From Butyrivibrio sp. (GTDB lineage Bacteria > Bacillota > Clostridia > Lachnospirales > Lachnospiraceae): a DNA stretch of 64,000 nt. The stretch spans positions 1 to 64,000 of the forward strand of contig SVFZ01000053.1 of the NCBI GenBank assembly GCA_015056585.1, read 5' to 3'. Shown here piece by piece: positions 42,384 through 51,037 of this stretch. Every line of letters starts with the position of its first letter. Position 1 is the stretch's first letter. The notes under the pieces are model-generated. The model was not told where the DNA came from. It made no database searches and saw nothing but the letters and a program-made list of their open reading frames with translations. The position numbers and the translations under genes are program-made.

Positions 42384-43412
42384 TTATATGCAATTGCGCT
42401 CTTCAATGAAAAACTGATTAAGCTCTGCCTGGTCATGGAACTTCCTGTCTATGCTTTTCAGCGCTTCTATTCCACTTTGAGGAAGCATTTCAATATAAGG
42501 GTTTGCCCGCCAGTTCCGGCAAAAGTTTGTGCAAACCTTCTGCATAAATTCAAAGTATTCCAAAGAAATGAAGGCATCTTTGTAAGTGCCTGCGTAACTG
42601 ATAGTCTCAAGATAGAAACTCCATAAAAAGTAGAGTTCTATAACATCTTTGTATTCTTCGTAGGTCTGTCCTCTGGACATGCAATATTCAAGAAGCATTA
42701 ACTGTACTTTGGGGTGATCAGTCAGCTTTTTTCCGAGTTCTGAAGTAATCATGGATCCGGCTCTGAAATAATAGTGGTATAGATCAGCGTTCAGCTTATA
42801 TACTCTTTTGGCATAAAGAAATAATGGATAAATGAATAAAGGTTCTTCGTACTTGGCTCGGGCCGGGAATTTTGAACCGGTTTTACTAATCAGTTCTTTT
42901 TTGATGAACTTATTGGTACAGCCATAAGTTACAAGACTTGAGTTTAAAAAGGGAATACGATCTTCTTTGGTTTCTATGGTGAAGAGACGATTCTCTGTAG
43001 AATCTTGGCTGGATCTTTTTTGATCTCCCGATATGTAAAGATGATTGTATTGAATAATATCTGTATCATTTTTCTCTGCAATCTCAAATAATTGTTTTAA
43101 GGCATCGTTATCAAGCACATCATCTGCATCAAAAAATTGTATATACTTGCCGGTGGCATACTGAAGGCCAATATTTCGTGCCTCTCCGGGGCCGGAATTT
43201 TCACTGAGATCAATGACCATTACTGAATCTGGAGCGCTTTTTTCTATGGAATGTAGCTTTTCCGATGTTTTTCCGTTATCTGTGGAGCAATCATTGACAA
43301 AGATACATTCTATGTTTCCTAAACCGATAGTCTGGGATGTAAGTGAATTCCAGCATCTGTCCAGGAAGCTCTCCACGTTATAGCAGGGAATTATTACGCT
43401 GACTTTTTTCAT
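42384..43412 (-). CDS. Glycosyltransferase family 2
   Basis: A 342-residue GT2 enzyme: KKVSVIIPCYNVESFLDRCWNSL, FVNDCSTDNGKT, GPGEARNIGLQYATGKYIQFFDADDVL with the DxD, and a YEEPLFIYPLFLYAKRVYKL block in the catalytic region. Upstream in-frame ATGs exist (to 43478), but AAGGA five bases before the ATG at 43412 and homology to relatives favour that start. It is the first gene of a two-gene minus-strand unit with the GT4/DUF616 protein, divergent from the LicD gene. Confidence 0.9.
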   Translation of the reverse strand: MKKVSVIIPCYNVESFLDRCWNSLTSQTIGLGNIECIFVNDCSTDNGKTSEKLHSIEKSAPDSVMVIDLSENSGPGEARNIGLQYATGKYIQFFDADDVLDNDALKQLFEIAEKNDTDIIQYNHLYISGDQKRSSQDSTENRLFTIETKEDRIPFLNSSLVTYGCTNKFIKKELISKTGSKFPARAKYEEPLFIYPLFLYAKRVYKLNADLYHYYFRAGSMITSELGKKLTDHPKVQLMLLEYCMSRGQTYEEYKDVIELYFLWSFYLETISYAGTYKDAFISLEYFEFMQKVCTNFCRNWRANPYIEMLPQSGIEALKSIDRKFHDQAELNQFFIEERNCI

Positions 43413-43561
43413 ATAAGTCCTTCTTTTGCTTTCTATAGCCATACGATATAAGCCAAAAAGTAAGATATCTATGTACATATTTTAACACATTAATCATCAT
43501 AATTTGGTAGAATATAAGAAGAAAGAAACCTGCTCGAAATTCTTAAGGAGTCGCTAAAAAA

Positions 43562-44485
43562 GTGAAGCTGCAAATACCAAAAGACTTTTTTGAAAAGGAG
43601 ATCCGCCTTGATCATGAGATATCAGAGAAGTTCAAGCATGCCTGGGCAATTCAGTTGACAGTGCTGGATCAGGTGCTGGAGATTGCGGCACGGCACAAGA
43701 TTCCGGTATGGCTGGATTACGGGTCATTGTTGGGAGCTGTAAGGCACAAGGGCTATGTGCCCTGGGACGACGACATAGATATCTGCGCAATGAGACCTGA
43801 TTATATGCGACTTCTTTTTTTATTGGAAAAAGAGCTGCCGGAATATTGCAGGGTACGAAGCCTCTATACAACGAAAGGATATGAGCAGCCCAAGGCCTTT
43901 ATCGCCTGCAGGGACATCATAGATATAGGCCTATCCGAAGAAGAGAGAAAAATAACAGAAATTTATTACGGATGCCCATATTGCACGGGATTGGACTTTT
44001 ACCCTCTGGACTACGCAGTAAAGGATGAGAAGCAGTGGGCATTAATAAAACAGATTTATATTGCTGTCTATGATCTTGCTATTGGCATGGACCACTATGT
44101 CCGGACCGGGGAGTTTGAAGGGCTCCTTTCGCAGGTAGAGGATATACTTAATGTTTCTATTGAAAGAGATGAACATATTAAGCAGAGTCTTTTGAAGCTT
44201 ATGGACAGTGTTGCCATGATGACAACCGAGGAAGAGGCGGGATATTGCCTGTGGTACCCTGATGCTTCCATGAGAAGCAATGATATGAGAAGGCCATTAT
44301 CTTCCTATGATGAGACTATAGAAACAGGCTTTGAAATGCTAAAAGCGCCAATTCCCATTGGATATGATGAGGTGCTCTCAAGGTGTTATGGCAAGGATTA
44401 CATGACACCTCGGAAAGCGCTGCCTAACCATGGATATCCATTTTTTGAAGGGCAAGAGGAGATAATTTCCGGATATAACAAGTAA
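43562..44485 (+). CDS. LicD family phosphotransferase-type protein
   Basis: A 307-residue nucleotidyltransferase-fold protein. The LicD core is VWLDYGSLLGAVRHKGYVPW at about residues 49-68 followed by DDDIDI. The YGCPYCTGLDFYPLDYA block lies near 140. LicD enzymes transfer phosphocholine or related phospho-polyol groups from CDP-activated donors to glycans. A GTG start is used, with AAGGAG thirteen bases upstream, rather far, so initiation may be weak. This is the short, single-domain member of three LicD genes here. No CDP-choline synthesis genes are in the window, so the transferred group is unknown. Confidence 0.85.
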   Translation: MKLQIPKDFFEKEIRLDHEISEKFKHAWAIQLTVLDQVLEIAARHKIPVWLDYGSLLGAVRHKGYVPWDDDIDICAMRPDYMRLLFLLEKELPEYCRVRSLYTTKGYEQPKAFIACRDIIDIGLSEEERKITEIYYGCPYCTGLDFYPLDYAVKDEKQWALIKQIYIAVYDLAIGMDHYVRTGEFEGLLSQVEDILNVSIERDEHIKQSLLKLMDSVAMMTTEEEAGYCLWYPDASMRSNDMRRPLSSYDETIETGFEMLKAPIPIGYDEVLSRCYGKDYMTPRKALPNHGYPFFEGQEEIISGYNK

Positions 44486-44624
44486 ATCATTAAAACAAAC
44501 GGCCTGAATGAAGCTGCATTGCTATTATGAACCTTAATATTGTGATAAAATATATGTAAATACGTAGATTCTTTTTATGAGCTTTAAGCCTATGCAAATC
44601 CATGCGATACCGGGAGATTACAGT

Positions 44625-45344
44625 ATGGAAAAGAAATTCAAATTAACTGCATCGATGATGTGTGCAGACTTTGGGAATCTTGAGAAAGAAGTCCGAGCTC
44701 TGGAAAATGCCGGGGTTGATTCATTTCATATTGATATCATGGATGGTCGGTATGTGGACAACTTTGCCATGTCTTTATACGATATGGTTGCAATTGCCAG
44801 ACTGACAAAGCTTCCTCTGGATGTACATCTTATGATTGAACATCCAAGACATAACATTGATCTTTTTCTACGAGAATTAAGACGTGGCGATACTGTTTAT
44901 ATTCATCCGGAAGCGGAATACCATCCGTCTGCAACTCTTCAGAAAATCATTAATGCCGGAATGCACCCGGGTATTGCCATAAATCCCGGAACCAGCGTAG
45001 GGACGATCAGAGAAATGCTAAGGATCGTTGATCATGTTCTTGTAATGGCGGTAAACCCCGGAAATGCCAGCCAGATGTTCTTACCTTATGTCGGGGAAAA
45101 ACTGGCACAGCTTATAGAACTTCGAAAGCTAATGGGATTCAATCTTTACTGGGACGGAGCCTGTGGCAAAGAGCGTATGCTGGAATATGCGCCACGTGGT
45201 ATAGATGGATTTGTGCTGGGAACAACTCTTTTGTTCGGACATAAGACGCCATATAAGGAGATCATTGAATCGGTCAGAGAGCTGAACTTTGATTATCTTG
45301 ACAGGGAAAAAGAGTGTAATGACGGGCACAAAGAAAATTGCTAG
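44625..45344 (+). CDS. Ribulose-/allulose-phosphate 3-epimerase-like protein
   Basis: A 239-residue TIM-barrel protein of the pentulose-phosphate epimerase family. FHIDIMDGRYVDNFAM and LDVHLMIEHP carry the metal-binding His and Asp residues of the family (HxDxMDG, DxHLM). GIAINPGTS matches the usual GxAxNPxT. Departures are MAVNPGNASQ for the usual SVNPGFGGQ and WDGACGKERM for VDGGI in the phosphate-binding part, so the substrate may be unusual. The ATG at 44625, eight bases after GGGAG, is preferred to 44577. Wedged between LicD genes, it could feed a pentose or hexulose phosphate into a CDP-activated polyol. Confidence 0.82.
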   Translation: MEKKFKLTASMMCADFGNLEKEVRALENAGVDSFHIDIMDGRYVDNFAMSLYDMVAIARLTKLPLDVHLMIEHPRHNIDLFLRELRRGDTVYIHPEAEYHPSATLQKIINAGMHPGIAINPGTSVGTIREMLRIVDHVLVMAVNPGNASQMFLPYVGEKLAQLIELRKLMGFNLYWDGACGKERMLEYAPRGIDGFVLGTTLLFGHKTPYKEIIESVRELNFDYLDREKECNDGHKENC

Positions 45345-45353
45345 GATGAAGGC

Positions 45354-47387
45354 ATGACATATGGTGATGGCAAAGCAGAACTGAATAATTTAGAGTTTTC
45401 ACCTGAATTCTTTTATGACGAAGTAAGAGAGGGCTTTTTTGTTACTACGATGATGAAAAGGTACTGGGCATCGCAGCTTAAAGTTCTCTCTATTATTGCG
45501 CGCATTTGTGATAAATATGGTCTTAAGTGGTATGCGGATTACGGAACGCTTCTTGGGGCTGTGCGGCACGGCGGTTATGTCCCATGGGATGACGATCTGG
45601 ATATATGCATGCTCAGAGATGACTGGGAGAAGTTTTTTGAAGTAGCACAAAAAGAAGTCCCTGCCGGATACAAGCTTCTGACAATTAAAGGAGAAATTGA
45701 ATACAACGAAGTGATCGGACGTGTCTGTAACACCGACGTTATTGATTATGGGAAAGAACATCTTGATGAGTTTTATGGCTGTCCGTATACGACGGGAATT
45801 GATATTTTTCCATTGGATGGGATATACAATGATTCTGAAAAAGAGAAAGACAGAAACAGGAGAGCAAAAAAAGCTCTGAATGAGCTTAATGAATATACAA
45901 ATAGTGGAAACAGAACTGATCCTGCTAAATTAAAGAAACTTGTAAAGAAAGTTGAAAGCATATATTCGGAATGTCCGGTCAGTGAGGCAGAAAACCTGGC
46001 ACTTATGCCGTTTTTTATTACCGAGAACAATCATATTTTTCCCAAGAGATTGTTTGAATATACAATCAAGCTTCCTTTTGAGAATACCTGCATAAACGTT
46101 TCTGCGAGATATGATGAAATGCTTTCAATTGAATACGGGGACTACCTTAGAGTATTTAAAGGCGGCGGAATTCACGATTATCCGGTTTTTTGCAGTCAGG
46201 AGAAGATCCTTAAAGATAAACTGGGGAAAAATCCGTTCAGGTATTCGCTGAATATGAATGAACTTCTGGGTTCTGTGTCAAGATATGTAACCAGAACGAT
46301 GAAGCAGATGCAAGGTGAAAACTACGCTCCAAAGAAGAAAAAGGTTGTTTTTCTCCCCTGCAAAGCGGACTGGTGGGACAGCATGGAACCCTTGTGGAAA
46401 AAGTATTCTGAAGATGAATCCATGGAAGTTCATGTGATACCTGTCTTTTATTATGACTCTGATCATAGTGGCTGTATAGGCGAGAAACATGATGAGAGAG
46501 ATCTTTTCCCTGATTATCTGAATGTTGAAGCATGCGAAAAATATGATTTTGAAGGCAACCATCCGGACATAATTGTTATTCAGGTGCCATATGACGGCTA
46601 TAGTACAGCTATGACTGTCCATGAATTTTTTTACTCATCAAATCTTTTGCGATTCACAGATGAGCTTATTTACATACCGTGTTTTGATATGGATCCTCCG
46701 GAAGAAGAGAATGACAAGGCTGCAACGGCAATTTCTGTATTTATCGAGCAGGAGGGAGTCGTAAATGCGGACAGGGTTGTGCTTAAAAGCGAGGAGATGC
46801 GTACGTTCTACATAAATAAGCTGGTGAAGCTAAGCAGTGAGGATACAAGGCAGTACTGGGAGCAGAAGATTGTTGTTTTGGAATCGGACGACAATAAAGA
46901 GGGGGATAATAAAGAGTGCGATAGTATAGAAAAAACAGAGGCTGTAGTAATCGATAAGAAAGCCGAGGATTATGGCAAAAGGAGGCTTGCCGGGGCTGAA
47001 GACGAGAGTGCAGGAGCCAGGAAACTGATCATATATTACGTTGGAATAAGTTCGCTTTTGAAATATGGAGAAGATGCTCTTGAGAAGATAGAGGAGAGCT
47101 TTGATATTTTTGAAGATGCTGCAGGAAAAATAGATGTTGTATTTGTGCCCGGGGAGCAGGTGCTTGAAAGCCTTAAGGACATTGATCCCAAGCTGTGGGC
47201 CAAATTTGAAGAGCTCACCAATGGGATTTCCAATAGAAAAAATATTGTTTATGATCCTGAGCAGAAAGCTCTTTTGACAATGGATAACTGGTCTGCTTAT
47301 TACGGCGATGCAGGGCCTTATGTGAGAAAATGCGTCCTTAAGAAGATTCCGGTGATGATCCAGAACTACGAGATTCGGAAAAATTGA
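45354..47387 (+). CDS. Large LicD protein with conserved C-terminal domain
   Basis: A 677-residue two-domain protein. Residues 1-290 are LicD: WYADYGTLLGAVRHGGYVPW with DDDLDIC, then YGCPYTTGIDIFPLDG. From about 320 a second domain begins KKKVVFLPCKADWWDSM and contains PDIIVIQVPYDGYSTAMTV, LIYIPCFDMDPPEE and a basic/acidic tail. That half recalls the GT-B-like glycerophosphotransferase fold (CDP-glycerol type), as a weak resemblance only. A charged low-complexity linker (about 525-555) interrupts it. The convergent gene at 47453 has the same architecture. It is nine bases downstream of the epimerase-like gene and so in its operon. Confidence 0.82.
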   Translation: MTYGDGKAELNNLEFSPEFFYDEVREGFFVTTMMKRYWASQLKVLSIIARICDKYGLKWYADYGTLLGAVRHGGYVPWDDDLDICMLRDDWEKFFEVAQKEVPAGYKLLTIKGEIEYNEVIGRVCNTDVIDYGKEHLDEFYGCPYTTGIDIFPLDGIYNDSEKEKDRNRRAKKALNELNEYTNSGNRTDPAKLKKLVKKVESIYSECPVSEAENLALMPFFITENNHIFPKRLFEYTIKLPFENTCINVSARYDEMLSIEYGDYLRVFKGGGIHDYPVFCSQEKILKDKLGKNPFRYSLNMNELLGSVSRYVTRTMKQMQGENYAPKKKKVVFLPCKADWWDSMEPLWKKYSEDESMEVHVIPVFYYDSDHSGCIGEKHDERDLFPDYLNVEACEKYDFEGNHPDIIVIQVPYDGYSTAMTVHEFFYSSNLLRFTDELIYIPCFDMDPPEEENDKAATAISVFIEQEGVVNADRVVLKSEEMRTFYINKLVKLSSEDTRQYWEQKIVVLESDDNKEGDNKECDSIEKTEAVVIDKKAEDYGKRRLAGAEDESAGARKLIIYYVGISSLLKYGEDALEKIEESFDIFEDAAGKIDVVFVPGEQVLESLKDIDPKLWAKFEELTNGISNRKNIVYDPEQKALLTMDNWSAYYGDAGPYVRKCVLKKIPVMIQNYEIRKN

Positions 47388-47452
47388 AAATTTGAATTTA
47401 CAAGGGTAATTATTTTAAATACGTACAACATCTGAAAATGGAAATTGGTTTA

Positions 47453-49492
47453 TTACAGATCAAGCTCGTAATTAGCTATCATTACGGGCTTTTTTTGCGC
47501 GACAAATACAGGTACTAATGGGCATGAACTGCCGTAAAAGGCATCGAAGCCGGAAACAAAAACTTCGATGTCTTTTTTATCAAAGGAAACTATAGTAATG
47601 CCTTCTTTGTTAGCCATAGTGAGAACTCTTTTGTAAAATTCAGAAGTGAGTTCGCCTTCATGCATGATATCGGATGACCTGACTGACATGGCCTGGTTGT
47701 TCGGGCTTGGATAAAGGCAAATTGATACCTCGATTTTACCGGAATTATCCTTTAGTATGGCGATTCTGTTTTTTATTGCCTCCTCAAAGTTTTTAGTATG
47801 CTCAGCATATTCATAGGTGCTGATGCAGTAAAGAAGCTTTTTGAGGTTGCCTTGGTGCGCTTTCAAAGGGTATAGATCAGGTATCACGCAAATGCGCTTT
47901 TCCCATACAAGGCGGGTACTTTCATCACCGGTAAAAGAGGTGAGGTTATTGATATAGTGCGTGCGTAAAGTTTCAGAATGCAGATAAATTCTGTCTGCGA
48001 GTATAACAGCAGGCATGGACACGTAAAAGTCCATAACCTTTTGATCGGGAATATCTTCGTTGGTAAAATCAGCCACCGGACCTATTGGGATGTAAACAAG
48101 CTCTTTTGTATAAAAGATCAGATTTTCAGCATAGTAATAGGGCGGGATGGTGAGATATGGATTTTCAGCATCATAGGGATCCTGAATATAGATGGTATCC
48201 GGCATCTGCTGTTCGAGATCATAGTCTTCCCAGCTGATGACTGGTAGATTATCCGGATATTCACTAAGACGCACGCAGACATCTATCTCGTCATCACTTA
48301 AACTTACCTGACCGAGGCAGTTTTTTGGCATGAGAGGAAGAGGTACCACTACAACTTCTGCGTTAGGATCTGACATTTCTTTGTCATAAGCGGCTTTAAA
48401 GCCTTTCCACTCTGCCGGACCTATGGGAAGGAATAAAACCTTTCTTTTTTGAGTTTGGGCGGCAGTTGTAGAAAGGTTTTCGAAACTGTTTTTTACAGTG
48501 CCAGCAGAAGTTTGATTTAAGTCGAAGGAAAAGCCACGGTCGATATTAAGAAGGGAGTCATCAAAAGAGAACCTTGGAAGAGCCATACCAGTAGACCTTT
48601 CAAAGTTTTTACGCTGTCCTTCAAAAGAAGGATAATCATGGCCTGCAACGCCTTTTTTTATATAATTATATTCGCCGTAGCGTGAGGAAAGGACTTTGTT
48701 ATAGTGGGATGGAACCGGAATCAGAGTATCTTCAAATGGAAGATATTCGACGCTTTCATAGTACTCCTTTGGCTCTCCGGGATTTCCTTTCAGTCCCCAG
48801 GGAAAAATCTGGCAAAGTCTGTCGGACTGCTCTTTTGGGACACGCGCCATTTGTTTTTCTGCGAGACGATAAAGAGAAACAGCCAGGTCATGACTGTCTG
48901 ATCTGTCTATAAACTTATAGGAATATTTCTTTTCCAGTTTGTCTAAATTGGTATTTAATGCAGTTGCACCAGCGGTGCTGTTTATAACGCTTTCAGCAAC
49001 AGCGAGAATAAACATGATTTCATCGCAGCGTTCTTTTTCCTGAGAAGGATCTTTGTACAGATAATCTTTTACAAAAATATCAACTCCCGTTAGCCAGGGA
49101 TAATTATAGTGCCGGTTAAGATAGGATTCGTCGAAGTTTATGCGGGTGCTGCTTACTACTCTTGATAAAAAGAGCCAGTGTCCTTCATGGCGTTCGTAAT
49201 CGTGAATACAAAAATCAGGCGGGAGCTCATGGTCAGCAACCTGGCGGAATTTAATGTAGTTGTCTCTTGTCATGCAGATATCAAGGTCATCATCCCAAGG
49301 CACAAAACCACCATGCCTGACTGCACCCAAAAAACTGCCCCAATCTGCAAAGTAAGTGATATCATGTTTCTTGCAGATTCGGTCAATTTCAGAAAGAACG
49401 TCCAAAGCACATGCCCAGGACTGTTTGACTGCAGTTGGAATGTAGAATCCGTTTCTGATTTCGTCGCGGAAAAAATCGATGCTATGATTCAT
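47453..49492 (-). CDS. Large LicD protein with conserved C-terminal domain (paralogue)
   Basis: A 679-residue paralogue of the convergent 45354 gene. The LicD half shows YFADWGSFLGAVRHGGFVPW then DDDLDIC, and YPWLTGVDIFVKDY. The second half begins RKVLFLPIGPAEWKGFKA and shares PDTIYIQDPYDAEN, LVYIPIG and a final FYGSSCPLVPVFVAQKKPVMIANYEL, which corresponds to YYGDAGPYVRKCVLKKIPVMIQNYEI in the partner. The matching ends confirm a gene duplication with inversion. The ATG is 5' of a region with no clear minus-strand promoter. Function, probably transfer of a phospho-group to a surface glycan, is inferred. Confidence 0.82.
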   Translation of the reverse strand: MNHSIDFFRDEIRNGFYIPTAVKQSWACALDVLSEIDRICKKHDITYFADWGSFLGAVRHGGFVPWDDDLDICMTRDNYIKFRQVADHELPPDFCIHDYERHEGHWLFLSRVVSSTRINFDESYLNRHYNYPWLTGVDIFVKDYLYKDPSQEKERCDEIMFILAVAESVINSTAGATALNTNLDKLEKKYSYKFIDRSDSHDLAVSLYRLAEKQMARVPKEQSDRLCQIFPWGLKGNPGEPKEYYESVEYLPFEDTLIPVPSHYNKVLSSRYGEYNYIKKGVAGHDYPSFEGQRKNFERSTGMALPRFSFDDSLLNIDRGFSFDLNQTSAGTVKNSFENLSTTAAQTQKRKVLFLPIGPAEWKGFKAAYDKEMSDPNAEVVVVPLPLMPKNCLGQVSLSDDEIDVCVRLSEYPDNLPVISWEDYDLEQQMPDTIYIQDPYDAENPYLTIPPYYYAENLIFYTKELVYIPIGPVADFTNEDIPDQKVMDFYVSMPAVILADRIYLHSETLRTHYINNLTSFTGDESTRLVWEKRICVIPDLYPLKAHQGNLKKLLYCISTYEYAEHTKNFEEAIKNRIAILKDNSGKIEVSICLYPSPNNQAMSVRSSDIMHEGELTSEFYKRVLTMANKEGITIVSFDKKDIEVFVSGFDAFYGSSCPLVPVFVAQKKPVMIANYELDL

Positions 49493-49914
49493 GTTTTTTA
49501 GACCAATTGATTCTCTAATCCGGTTCTGATATGAGTGTTATTTCGTATACTAATCATAACACAAAAAAGCACAGTCTTTAAACTTGTTCAATTTCAACTG
49601 ACGAAATTACATCAAATTCTTAAGAAAAACGGAAGATCTACAGAAATTCTTATGAATTTGTTCGATTGCGCGTTCGATTGTAGCTGTGATATATTTCTAT
49701 TCGCAGCCTGAATTCTACCGGGCTACATATCTGTTTTATTCTAGGATTTATCCATTTGGCAGTCTCGCCGGGAATTCCAAGCATAACAGGAAGGAAATTG
49801 AAAAAGGATAATAGAGAGGAGTATGTACAAGAATAATATTAGAATTATGAAAGAGTAGGTTTTTTCGCGCTTGCAGCAATATAGGCAAAAAAATATAATA
49901 AAAGGAGAGAAGTT
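49493..49914. other. Intergenic region, 422 bases, no gene recognised
   Basis: AT-rich sequence between the divergent 49492 and 49915 genes. A TTGCAG-N17-TATAAT match at 49870-49898 lies too close to the next start to give a useful leader. A minus-strand TTTAAA-N18-TATGAT (about 49549-49579) is a weak candidate promoter for the LicD gene. No RNA gene or terminator was recognised. Confidence 0.5.
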
Positions 49915-50880
49915 TTGAGTAATAAGAATACTGTATCGCATGACTATATGTCCGATAATCGGCATTTCGCTGATGCGATAAACTACTTCATTTATGATGG
50001 TAGACAAGTTATTCGGCCGGAAGATCTTGTCGAAGAAAATGTAATAGAAGAAATAATCATAAAGAATTTTAATGATCTGGTTACCTCACAGAAGATTAGA
50101 GATATTGTCAAGAGAGCAACCATTAAAAGTAATGGTCACGTTACATTTGCTATACTAGGAATTGAAAACCAATCTGAAATTCATTATGCTATGCCTGTAA
50201 GAAATATGGTTTATGATTCGTTTAACTATGCGTCGCAGGTGGCAAAAAGAGCAAAAGAACTTAGAGTAGGAAAGGAAAAACTAAGAGCTGCCGAGTTTCT
50301 TTCAGGTTTTGGAAGAAATGACAAATTAAATCCGGTTATAACTATAGTAATAAACTGGAGTGATAAAAGGTGGGATGGCCCTATACGACTGACAGACATG
50401 ATGCCTGATATGGAGCCAGAGCTAGCTAATGTTATCGCAGATTATGGAATTAATCTTATAGATCCCCATAATATATCAAGCTTTGAAAAATTTCATACAA
50501 TGCTTGGAGATGTTCTGGAGTTCATTAAGCGACAAGATGAGGAAGACTATCTTAGAAATATGGTAAGAGAAAAAGACGGAAAATGGATATTAGATATTGA
50601 TTCAGTGTGCGCTATTAATACTTTTACCGGAGCAAATATACCAATAGGAAATCAAGAGGAGGGCGAAGTGGATATGTGCAGAGCTACAGCATCGTTAGTT
50701 GAAGAAGGAATAGAAAAAGGGATGGAAAAAGGAATAGAGAAAGGGACAGATACTGTCAACAGACTTAATTTAATATTGATTGATGCAGGCAGGATGGATG
50801 ATCTTGCCAAAGCAGCAAAGGATCCTGAGTATCAGAAAAAACTAATCAAAGAGTTACTTCCAGACAAAGCAGATGAATAA
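49915..50880 (+). CDS. Rpn-family PD-(D/E)XK nuclease/putative transposase
   Basis: A 321-residue protein of the recombination-promoting nuclease family. The nuclease core shows IEEIIIKNFNDLVTSQKIRDIVKRA, then TFAILGIENQSEIHYAMPVRNMVYDSFNY (the E-x-Q catalytic strand), and NPVITIVINWSDKRWDGPIRL. The C-terminus has the family's short-repeat segment EEGIEKGMEKGIEKGTD, a spot prone to slippage. Translation starts at TTG with GGAGAG ahead of it. Such genes are common, often multi-copy orphans in Lachnospiraceae genomes and raise recombination. No inverted repeats or target duplication were found around it. Confidence 0.82.
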   Translation: MSNKNTVSHDYMSDNRHFADAINYFIYDGRQVIRPEDLVEENVIEEIIIKNFNDLVTSQKIRDIVKRATIKSNGHVTFAILGIENQSEIHYAMPVRNMVYDSFNYASQVAKRAKELRVGKEKLRAAEFLSGFGRNDKLNPVITIVINWSDKRWDGPIRLTDMMPDMEPELANVIADYGINLIDPHNISSFEKFHTMLGDVLEFIKRQDEEDYLRNMVREKDGKWILDIDSVCAINTFTGANIPIGNQEEGEVDMCRATASLVEEGIEKGMEKGIEKGTDTVNRLNLILIDAGRMDDLAKAAKDPEYQKKLIKELLPDKADE

Positions 50881-50964
50881 TTGAAATAATGTTTAGGCTC
50901 ACTTAGGTGAGTCTATTTTTTTACCCATTTATATGTTTTTCTTCTTAGAATGATTGTCTGAAAA

Positions 50965-50992
50965 TAAAGTATAAGGTCCTTATCGCCGATAT
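50965..50992 (+). promoter_or_regulatory. SigD promoter of flagellin 3
   Basis: TAAA (50965-50968), 17 bases, CCGATAT (50986-50992). The leader is short, about 38 bases, and has no AnGGA motif. Confidence 0.75.
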
Positions 50993-51037
50993 AGAAAATG
51001 ATAGAGTATAGTCTCACACTTGAAACAGGTACTAAGT

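Noticed and set aside
49870..49898. TTGCAG-N17-TATAAT as promoter of the Rpn gene
   Set aside because: Good consensus, but transcription would start inside the ribosome site, leaving no working leader. Kept only as a note.
49741..50007. Minus-strand hydrophobic 88-residue ORF
   Set aside because: It overlaps the start of the well-supported Rpn gene, has no ribosome site and begins inside that gene. Its hydrophobicity comes from A/T-rich sequence.
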